Assembly: GCF_964355755.1 (NCBI RefSeq) | Contig: NC_092673.1 | Coordinates: 19,597,001-19,661,000 of the forward strand | Direction: 5' to 3' | Source: Antedon mediterranea | Taxonomy: Eukaryota; Echinodermata; Crinoidea; Comatulida; Antedonidae | Length of the DNA stretch: 64,000 nucleotides | Shown here: piece by piece, positions 39,001 through 51,000 of the stretch | Layout of the letters: every line of letters starts with the position of its first letter | How positions within the stretch are numbered: position 1 is the first letter of the stretch | The notes under the pieces: generated by a model | Database searches by the model: none | What the model saw: only the letters and a program-made list of their open reading frames with translations | What the model was told of the DNA's origin: nothing | Translations under genes and position numbers: made by a program

Positions 39001-42000
39001 GTTTTGAAAGAGCCTATAAGTATAATCATATAATAATGTAATTATTATAACATGTATTACAATTATGTATAATTTTAGTTGCTGAGGCAGTGGTTCAAAG
39101 GGAGAACCATGAGCTGTCTGGAAAAAGATTGAAAGTTAGACTTGGAATGAAGCAAGTTAAAAGGCCACTCAGTAAACATAGTTTGCTGATTACTGATCTT
39201 CCAAAGAAATTAAATGAGGAAATGTTTGATCTCTATCTGGAAAAAGTGACTTCAATGAGTGAACCAACAGTCAAGTTGGGAAAAGATCCTACAAAAGCTA
39301 TGGTGACTTTCACAGACCCTATCAATGGTAATACATTACAATATTCACCTTGGTCAGATATATTTTAACATTTTTATAATAAGTGCCCAAATATGTTTTA
39401 CATAAAGCATTGTAGCAATATAAAGATATTGTTTTCACTAATAGCAATATTTTTTCAGACAAGAGCTGTCGCAATAGCAAATCCAAATGGCTAAAAGCAA
39501 CTGTGACTGTTATGGTATCTGATACACTTTCCCTAATGTACTGTTTTGTTTATATTTTTGTTATTAACAGATATTGATAAGGTGATATTGAACATTAAAA
39601 ATGAGAAACTGTCTGGTGTAGTAATCAATGCAAAGAAAGTGTTTGATGTCGACACAATCGCTGTGAAGAACTTGGACAAGTCATGTACTGAGGAGATGCT
39701 GAAACTTTATTTTGAAAATCCTAAAAGTGGTGGAGGACTGATTCTAGATACAAATCTGGAAAAGGGAACAATACAATTTGCAGACTACCAAGGTATGGAC
39801 AATTTATGAAATAAAAACACAAGCAAACATTTGAGATTATCAAACAATTATCTCCTTCAGAGGGCATTAAAACTTGAGATTGTACATATACAAACAAATA
39901 TTGATATAATTAAAAATCCATATTGTAAAACCTAAGACTTAAAAGTCAGGTGTGGGCAAAACAATTGTATTGATCATGCATTCCAATTATTATCGATTTA
40001 TAGTTTCCCCTAAAATGTTTTATAATTTTTGGGACTTTATTTGTGTTGCACAAACTTGTTGAAAATAAATACTTTCTTATCAGTGGGGGATAGTTCAAAT
40101 TGTGACACAGTAAAATGTTTATTCTTTTGTACACAAATGTTGTAATAGATGCATTTTTAAAAAACTATGAAAAATAAACGGTGTAGTAAAAAATGTTATC
40201 ACATGACTAATATTGGTAATATAATTTTAATGTTACGTTTTGATGTTTTTATTCAACTTCTTCAGGTTTATTTTGGCCCTATAGCAAAAATGATCCACCG
40301 TATACCCACCATTTTTTTTCACTTTCTGGGAGTCATCAGATATGTTATTACATTAGATTAAACTACAGAAGAAAAAGTCTGTCTGATTTTTATACCACAA
40401 TTTTTATATAATAAATTTAATTAAAATTTTGTATTTGACCATTTTAAGGGAAATTCCTATTTTTTTGTCATGATTTCAGTTACACGTTTGATTAATGTAC
40501 AATTAATCAAATATTCATTCTCAATTCTGAGGACGATCAAAGCATATTGATCGAAACGTCGAGAAACTCAACAGTTCTTTTCAGAACGAATACATGTGGT
40601 CTACCGCAAACTTTATATCAACATAATCAGATATCATATTTAAAATTCATGTATTAAATTTATGAATAATTTATAGTTTTTGTAAACATAAAGTATATGC
40701 AGTGTGTTAAATTTCAATAAATGTTAAAAATTAAGATCCAGCTAGATTGTAAGACTTATCTTGTGAACCAAATTCAAAACATATTTGAACAATGCACCCT
40801 TTTCATAATTCATGAAAATCTGCTTTAAAAAATACTGTTACTTCTAAGGTTAAAAAATTACATAAAATCGTATGGTTTTATTGCTGTGACTTTTCATTAG
40901 CAACTAAAATTCCATGAAAAAACTATTCTTTTATTTATGATTTCAGTTGTAAAGTCAGTCTGCAAAAAGAAACACACACTTCAAAAAAAAGATCTCGAAA
41001 TTCGCCTATGCTATGATGAAATTGGTGAAGTCGTGTCAGAGGTCTCTCAATGGACACCAGATCCAGTTTGTGTCAAGGTTGATCCTTACCTTTTGACCTT
41101 TGCATGTAAGAATCAAGAGTTCATGAATGAACTATATGCTGCTGGAATACTGGTACAGTTTGAAGAAGGTTCTCCTAATGTGAACTTAAGTGTTGATTCT
41201 GAATTTGACCTTAAAAGTATTCATGATTGGGACGACTATGCTACAAGCACTTTCAAACGCCTCTGTGACCAATTTGATGCAAAGTGGTTGGACATTGGTG
41301 ATGAATGCTTTGAAGATTTCCAGCCATACATTGCAAAGGCAAAGATGGAAGGTGTGGAATTGCAACTAGATGACTCGTCACCATCCCTTATAATTTTAGG
41401 AGTAAGGCATATTGTTGATAACACATTCCAACAGCTTGCACAACAACTCAAGATCATGAATGACGAAATCAAAAGAAAGAAAGACATAGTAGTGAAATCT
41501 GAAGAGTGTAAAGCCTTAAAAATGAAAAAAATTCATTTGCTTAATTTTGAAGAAACTTCTAAGAGTAAATTTGGAGTAGATTTTGTTGTCGATGATAATA
41601 GCAGTACAATAATATTTAAAGGACTTCCTGGTGACATAAATGATGCGACTTTGTGTCTTTACAAAGATCTAGAGAATATTGCCGAAACCTCTTTCCTGTG
41701 TGAATCTGCTGAGATTCGTAAATTTCTGATGAAATTCTATGATGAAGTCATACGTGTTCAAAGGGAAAACCATCTCCACATTGAATATGTTGTAGAGGAA
41801 AACCGTGTGAAGGTGTATTCTGCTTCTCTTGACCATGCCAAGGCTGCAAGATCATCTATTGGGAAATTGATAAAATGCCAGAAATATACACTTTCAAATG
41901 ATGAAATTAAAGTAATGAAATCAGCTGAAGGCAAATTATTATTTGAGGAATTTTACAAAAATAAATCAACCGTCGGAATTTCTCAATCAGAAGATGAAAC

Positions 42001-45000
42001 CTGCATTATGATTACAGGATTTGACAGTTTTGTCGATCAAGTTATCAGCAAGCTGGATAAATTCCTACGAGCCAACCTGATATTAGAAAAAAAAAGAACT
42101 GTGGACAAAGGAGTAGTTATGTTACTAAAAAATCATCATTCACAAGAAATTTCTGCTATAGAAAAGGCTTGGGAAGAATTCTTTGTGGAGTTAATAATAC
42201 CGAATTCAGACCTTGGTTATATCATAATCAAAGGTAATCCTAGTGGAATCGATAAAGCTATTAGAGAAATAATAGTCCTTGAAAGCAAGGTGCAAACAGA
42301 TGAACATGTGATATCACAACCAGGAATGGCAAGTTTCTTTAAAGAAGAGAAAGGAATAAAAAAAATGATGGGTGTGGAAAATGACTTCAAATGTATTGTA
42401 GAGGTCGATGGCAAGTTCACAAGCAGTGAATCAATGCAAGTACTGTTACGACACAGGTTGCAAAGAGGAGTTGAGTTGATCATATGCAAAGCAGATATGA
42501 CTAAAATGAATGTTGATGCTATTGTCAATGCTGCAAATAAACAACTTTTACATAGCGGCGGATTAGCTAAAGCTATTGTTGATGCAGGTATATTAATTTC
42601 TTTTGTATACAGAATTTTTATGTTCAATTTAAAATTCAAATTCAATTTATTTTCAATGCTACCAAAGTAGTGATAATGCTACCAAAGTAGTGTTATATGC
42701 CTTTTTTCTCTTCAAAAAAAATTATAATCAACTAGATGGTGCATTTGGAAATTATTATGATTGATTTCAATTTTATTTCTCACACTTGCATCCACTGCTT
42801 TTTTATTTCTAATAAAATTCCATATTAGGAGGAAAAGAAATACAGATAGAAAGTGACAAGATAATAGCAAGTAGAAGTAAGCTTCTGTCAGGAGAGGTTG
42901 TTTTAACCAATGCTGGGAATCTCCCATGCAAAAAGATTATTCACACGGTTGGACCAACATAAAAAAAACAGCAAAAGAAAATTATGCTCATGAAGTCAGT
43001 GACAGGTGCCTATGAAGAAGCAGCGAAATATAGATTCACTTCAATTGCAATGCCAGCAATCAGTTCTGGGATATATGGCTACCCCTTAGCACCATGTACA
43101 CAGGCGATTTTAGAAGCAACTAAAGATTATTTTAAAGATAATCCTAGATCAACACTGCAGCAAGTGTATTTCGTAAGTATTGATATCCCAGTTTGCGAAG
43201 CTTTTGAATCATCTATGAAAAGTGTCTTTATGGGGGATGAAGAAGAATTATGTATGGCTGAAGATGATGATTTTGTTGGCTTAGAAGCAGAAGCATCTGC
43301 CACAGAAAGTAGTTCAAATTTTGGAATGAAGATAGATAATGATGTAGTAACAACAAAAGAGGGCTTTGATATTATGCTTATGAAAGGAAGAATTGAAGAT
43401 TCTAAGGTATGAATTTTTATTTCTATTCTATACTACTGAATATAAAGTTTGTTCAAATTGTTTCCATATGTGTTTTTGCTAATTATTCACTACAGTGCTT
43501 ACTGAAGATGCAATACCATTTATAATTTCTCTAGGTGGATGTCATTGTAAATTCAACCTCACACGATCTTAATCTGAACAGTGGTAATGTTTCTAAAGCT
43601 CTTCTTCAAGCTGCAGGTCCTCAACTTCAACAAGAGTGCAGTGCTATAAAAGCTACTGAAGGGAATATTCCAGTAAATGGATTTGTTGAAACTGGTCCTG
43701 CTGCTTTGAAATGCCAGAAAGTATTTCACATATCACCACAACATTATCAGGGAGCAGCATCAATGCAGGTCTGCTATTAGCTTTTATACCATTTATCATA
43801 ATGCTTGCTTCTTTTTATATACAATTTTGTTTGTAGGCGAATTACCAGTTTTATTTTCAGCGAATCTATAATTAGACAAGACCATACAAATTATGATTTG
43901 CTCTGGCATTAGACCGTGGACAATTATATAATTTTGATATTGTTTTTTTTATAGAATATAACAATTCTTCTTAAAACGATATTGTCATCAGCATCTAGCA
44001 TGAGATCAATTGCCATTCCGGCACTAGGGACTGGAAACCTGAAGTATCCAGCTCATCAAGTGTCAAATGTCATGTATGAGGAAGCTATAGAATTTAGTGC
44101 AAATCATCCACGAAGCAATCTGAAGGAAATACATTTTGTAGTTTACTACAAAGATACCAACACTATTTCGGTTTGTTTGAATGTTTTGATCGATAGTCAT
44201 ATACGCTGCTGTAAAGTCTCTATACATAACTATTTTATATGAAAATTAATTAATTAATTAGCTTTTTCAACAACTAACCTACTAACATTAATTCTCTATT
44301 GAATATACAAATAATGATATCAATCATATACTTACAGTTTGTAATTTTTATGTTATTTCTACTTTACTTTATTCTTTGTTTTTATATATTGTGTTGTCTT
44401 ATACCTCTTCTAATTTAGGCATTTGACTCCGAGATAAAGAATTTAAAATATCTAGCAAATGAAGTAGAAAAAACAACCAACCAAAGAGATCTTGGAAAAA
44501 GAAGTAGGCATACTTTGGTTTTAAAACTAATACATAATTTGCAATTCATTTGGTCATATTTATTACAGTACTTGACATTTGTCAAAATTAATAAAATCAC
44601 ATGCTGCTATATGTATTTATAGTGCATTATCTAGATTATAATCAATGTTGTATTTTTATTCCATGAACAACCAAGTAAAATTCTATAACTATAGTTTTCT
44701 AAAAAAATGCCTATAGTGGAAGCAGTTAATTTGAGTCAACCTACTGCAGCTGACCACATTACAAGTTCATCACCACACAAACACTTTAGACGGCTGAGTA
44801 GACGTCGGGCAGAGATGGAAATAGGATGTGTAACTGTTACAGTTGAACAAGGCGATATAACAACTTGTGATGCTGATGCCATTGTCAATTTAACCTCGAA
44901 TACATTTAATTTGTGTATGGGTAAGGTGTTTATATACAAATCATAATTATAAACGTACATGTTAGTAAACTATAGGGATAACACATATAGGCCTACAGTT

Positions 45001-48000
45001 CACATTGCAATCTACTACAATTAAAGATTGTGTCTTCTACTGTAGTAGCTAGTTTACTTTTCATAAAGAGAAAAATATATTAAATGATTTTTTTACACTA
45101 TCAGAAATATTTGATGTGATAATTGTTTTAATGCTTTTGCTACTCTATTATAATATTTAACATTTTTCATCATTGTTTTTTCATTTACTTATAGGAGCTG
45201 TTTCAAATGCAATTCTTAAAGCAGGTGGAACATCCATTCAAACAGAATGCACAAACAACATGAAATGTAAGATTTGTTCATTCTAATTTCAAATATTTTT
45301 GTAACAACTTTTCATTATGGGGATTATAATATATGTAGGCCTCAACCAAGTCTTTGAATCGCTACTTTTTAATATAAAAAAATCTTGATTTTTTTCAGCC
45401 CCTTCGTTGACTTTCCCAGATGAAATATGGACAGGCTCAGGTAGACTAAATTGCAGTGCAATTTGCCATTTACCTATTTCCAACGATATCAATCAGCAAA
45501 AAACAATGTTAGTCAAAATAATGGCAACAGCAAACGTCCGAAAGTATAATAAAATAGCATTTCCAGCTATTGGTACAGGTAAGGTAGAATATGGAAGTTA
45601 AAGAGGCTTGGAGATTTTCAGTATTATCTTTATTAAAAAGAAATAACATGAGGATGAAACAATGTGATATAATAGCAGTTTATGTTGATTTGTCCATCTT
45701 GGTTTTGGTTGACATTATAATTTCATTTAAATTGTGATGAGGGTCTATCAATGTGAGCTTGCATTTAATAATATATTGATTCTTGCATTCAATTAGAGCA
45801 CGGTCTTACTGAAAATCAACTTTCAGTTGAGTTAAGTATGCGTGATTAAATAAAGCTTATTATTATTATTGTTATTACACTATTAATTTCGCTTTTGTGA
45901 TTGTTTTTTTTATTTTGTAGGAAATTCTAAAAAATCACCTAAAGAAGCAGCTACATTACTTTTTGACTGCATCCTAAAATTTTCAAAGAAAGAAAATCCA
46001 ACCAGTTTAAGAAAGATCATGATCATTGTGTTTGAAATGCCTATGACTTTAGAATTCATTTCTACTATGGAAGATTTACATCAACCACAGCTTCAATCCA
46101 AAGGCTTTTTTCAGAGAAGCTATGGTAAATATAAGTTTTCCACAAATATCAAAATTAATCAAAGTGGTGCGGTAATTGCAAAACGAAGGAGTCCTTGTGT
46201 GGGCCAGAGGGTTGTCAAGGGCCACGTACTGGTGGTTACGGCCAGGCCCGTATCCAGGGGGGGGGGGGGGGTGCGTTGGGTGCAGACGCATCCCCCCCCC
46301 CCCACCCAAGTCCCAAAATGTCCACTATTTCCTCGGTTGGTATTTTTTCTTGTCTTGTTTAACTAAAGACAATATTATATATATATATACAAAATTTACA
46401 TCATCAATGGTATACAAACAAAAATATGTTAATATAAAATAAAAAAATACCGGTAATTAAATTACGGAATCTGAACTGACTACAAACTCGATGTAAAACA
46501 TGCGCAGTCGATCATGTGACGACAAGCAATTCAATAGCTTAGCGCTTCATGTACGCGGGACGCGGTAAAGTGTTTGCTGGAAATACAGACAACTTAACCG
46601 GCGGTAAAGACGTGTCTGGAAATACAGACACTATCAAATACGGCGCCTAAACAAGGGAAGGAAGGCCAACTCAGACAGCGTCGTACAACGCTGTCTGAGT
46701 TGGCCTTAAACATCATGAAAGCGTTAAGTTCTGGACGTCCATCATTCAACTAGCCCAAGCCACAACAAAGAAAAAATCAGTCTTTAGAACGTCAAATAAC
46801 GCAAATTTTGTCCGGGGCCTTCGGCCCCTGCACCATCTGACCCCCAGCCATTGTTGCTCGCTCTTCGCTCGCACCCCCCCCCCATTATAAATGCTGCAAA
46901 CGGGCCTGACGGCCCTGATGAAAATGCTAATTGATGACTTGGCAAGATAAATATTGCTATATTGCTGTTAATTCTTATCTCCATGATGCATATCATCACC
47001 TTGATTCAAAAAGAAATTATGTACGGTCTATATTTTTCGATTTCTCCAGTGCTTTTAATAGGCCTACTATTTTACCACATGTTTTAATTGATAGATTATT
47101 AAGTTTTAATGTCTCACCTCAGCTCGCCAAAGTTATATATAGTTTTTTGATTAATAGACCGCAGATGGTTAAGTGCAATGGTATCCTATCCAACAAAGAA
47201 TCTACCAGTGTTGGAGCTCCTCAAGGATGTGTTATCTCTCCAATTTTGTTCTCTTTTTATTCTAGTAGTTTTAATATTTTAAGCAAAGATTGCAATATTG
47301 TAAAATACGCTGACGATACTGTAATTAGTGGTTTTCTTTGCGATAGTAAGCATAATGTAAATGAATTTGTTAATGAAGTTGGAAGATTTGTTAATTGGTG
47401 TGAAGATATGAACTTAATACTTAATATTACTAAAACCAAAGAGATGATAATAGATTTTCGTAAAACTGCAGTTGAACATAATGTAATAACTATTAAAGAA
47501 ACCGAGGTTGAAAGAGTAACCCAATACAAATACTTAGGTACTATAATTGACAACAAATTAAAATGGGAGTCAAACTCTCTCATGATTTCCAAGAAGGCAT
47601 CTCAAAGGCTCTACTTTCTCAGAAAACTCAAGCAAATTAGTTGATAACACTATTTTAATTCTATTTTATCAAAGTATTATTCAAAGTATTTTATCTTTTA
47701 GCATTGGATGTTTTTATGGTAACTTTACTGAAAATGATAAGAAAAATATTGAGAGACCACGTAAAATTGCACAACGTATTATTAAAGCTGATCTTACGCC
47801 TTGTTCACTTATCTATGAAAAGAGTATTCTAAAAAAAGTAAACAATATTATGAAAGACCCCACTCATCCGTTACATTACTGTTATAACTTAAATAGATCA
47901 GGCATTAGGCTACGACCTCCAAGAGCAAATCTTTGTAGAACTAGAAAATCCTTTGTTGTAAATAGCATTCATATTTTTAATTTTAATGTAAGACGTTAAT

Positions 48001-51000
48001 GCAATTTTTAATAGTTTTACATTTTTAACAGTATTTTTAACTTTTTATCTTGTATTTTTAATCTGTTTAATACTGCACGTTTTTAAATTGTTGCAATATT
48101 GTTGTTTTAATGTACCAAGCAAAGTGAATTTCCATTTTTATGGACAAATAAAATTTCTTGAATCTTGAATCTTGAATCTATAATATTATACTGTTTATCA
48201 CACAAGATAAAAGAATAATACTTTTGTCTTTTTACCATTTAAGATTATATGAAGGCAAAGGTACGCCTACTAGGATCAGAAGAAACAACTGACGAAGATG
48301 TTCAAACTAGCCCACAGCTTTCCTTAAGAATTCTGTCACTAGATGAGGAAGGAATAAATGGAGCAAAGAGTAGAATACAATCAATAATAGCCGGGGAAAT
48401 GACAGAAGAGGTATTTTTTTTAACTGAATAATTAATTTACTTTACAGAGCATGATTCATGATATTATAACTTTGCTGCATGCATACATTCTTCTCTTTTT
48501 CCGGGTCCAAAAAATACATTTTTTTACCTTCATCGTTCATGAGTTTCCACAATCATCATATTGATTATCACGGAACTAGTTGGTGTGGTGGCAGTATTCA
48601 CAGCTGGTTTTGGGTTTACTGTAGTTCTTATTTTATTTAAATTGTTATGTTATTTTTTGTGTTATTGATCTTTTTATGCTTTTTTTTACAAGGGCGTGAC
48701 TCGAGTTGTCATGTCATGCCCTAATTTAGATGCACTATTTAAACTTCTGGCTAGGAAATGGAACATAGTATGATTTTGTTGTGATGGTCTTCACATTCCT
48801 CATCATATCACTCCTGTTATCATGGTCTTTTATTGGCTCCCCATCAAACTTTAAGATCATTGTTTTAACATTTAAAGCTTCTTTTTTCCTGTCCATCATA
48901 TATCGCCCAACCTATTCCTCGATACACTCCATAACATCGCCATTGCTTCTCTGACAAATCATTGCTAATCTGTTAAAATGTTCCCTGTTTCCCGACTTAC
49001 GGTGGATGCTCATTTTCTGTTGTTGCATTCTTGGAATGAATTCACACGTTTTGTAAAGCTATCACTAAAAACTCGTTTAATTAGCAAATGTCATGATACA
49101 ATGCGCCTTTGATCATCTTTTTGGAATTGGCGCTATGTAAATGTTTGATTGTCGTCGATATTATTATTAACATCATTATTATATTAATTCATTTAGTGGG
49201 TAGTTTATTGCAACAATGTTTTTTTTGTTCAAGGTTTTTCATAAAGATGCTTTTAGCAAATTTACCCCACAGCAGATTGCAAAGTTAAAGAAGATTGCTG
49301 GTGATTATGAGGTATGTTCAATTGAAAACCATATTTGTGTTAGTAAATTAAGTAGTATTTTCCCAAATGTAGCGAATATTCAGCCACCTAATTTCATTTC
49401 AGTCAGAAAACTGAATTGCGAAAGAAAGTTTACAGAAAACAACGGCAATAAAACTGACTTTTATCTATATTATAAGTGAGATAGTTTACGTTTGTTCGTT
49501 GAAGTGAGATAGTAATAACTCTATAGTTCACTATGTCGGTCGGTCTGTCAGTCCGGTATCACTATGCGTTTTATCGCTTTCTGACCTTATCTTGATATCA
49601 GTTTAATCTAGCTAAGTAAATTTTTCACAGTATATTCCTTATGGCCAGGAATCGATGTGGTTATGTTTTCATGGTGCGCAATAAAAAATTACGTGGTCTA
49701 CGCACGATTTAACGAAATCATGTTTGTAATCATATCTTCACAACCATGAATCACAATTAAATAAAATTTGATACTCATAAATTTCAGGGCATAAATCATC
49801 ATATGGCAATACAATTACGTGCGTAGCGCATGTAACGCATGCGTACGCGCGCTTACAATTTTCAAAATTTATTTTCGATGAAATAAGAGTACGTTTCAGG
49901 CAATTTTAAGCGTTTACAAAATTGCCATGAGTGCGCAGATTTTTGCTCGCAGATTTTTGCTCGCGCACTGCGTGTTAAATGTTATTGCGCTCTCTTTTTG
50001 CCCGATTTCTGTTTTCTTGACTTACTTTTCAACTCGAGCACGTCAAAAGTGACAGGCTACGCACGTGTAAATTAAAAAAATATAACTGTTTTTAAACATT
50101 TCAACATTTTTAAACGCGACTGCAGCCATCTATATGGCCTTGTTTTTTACTGCATGCCGCTATACTCGGAATTATGTGGTATCAAAATGCAACAACATCG
50201 GCAAGGGTTCGAGGCCGACTCGCTCCTAGTTCTGGTGGTGGAACAAGTCTTCTCGGATAAGGACTATAAACCGTAGGTCCAGTATACACAGTTATAACCT
50301 GTGTGTACTTTAAAGAACCCAGTTCATTATTCGAAAAAGAGTAGGGGGTTACCCCGGTGAACTGGTTCACACAATAGCCTCTGTATCAGGGGGATTACCA
50401 CCTATCTGATAGGACAGTGATTAATTTACTATTGGTAATCCTTGGCCACAGTGCCTAAAGACATAAAATAAAATAAAAAAATAAATAAAATAAACTATAC
50501 ATATGGGGTCAGACTTGCCCCAAGTGCGTAGTTATTTTCTTTTTTATGTTCGTCCACCAGTCGGCGTTTCAATTTGGTCTGTAAACTATAGACTTGAAAA
50601 ATGCTTATATAAATTGATTTGCAAACCCGCAAACATCGGATAAGAATGGCCTCTGGAGTAATGATTGATCGGAACTGTTCTGGGAAGGTTTTAAACTAAA
50701 TTTGAAACCTGCTCTGGGCTGGTGTAATTGCTAGTATGTTATTAAAAAAATTATTTTATTTATAACTTTAGGTTGCTATTAGTACTCGAAAAATCAAGTC
50801 AAACATCATTGAATTGCAAGGCAGACGTGTTAATGTAATGAAAGCTCAAAAACTCATATATGAATTGATTGTTGAAATACAAGAAAAGCAGTTAATTTTA
50901 AAAGATGTGAAGTGGTTCTACACAGGTGTTAATAATGAAATGGTGGAATTTGATGGCGATATTACAGTTTTGCTTGAAAAAGCCTTCCAAAAGAAGAAGA

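Noticed and set aside
42217-42645. 142-residue minus-strand frame
   Set aside because: Shadow of the KH-macro exon on the plus strand.
46019-46442. Proline/glycine-rich frames around the G- and C-runs
   Set aside because: Exon 32 ends at 46124; the rest is the end of a DNA transposon.
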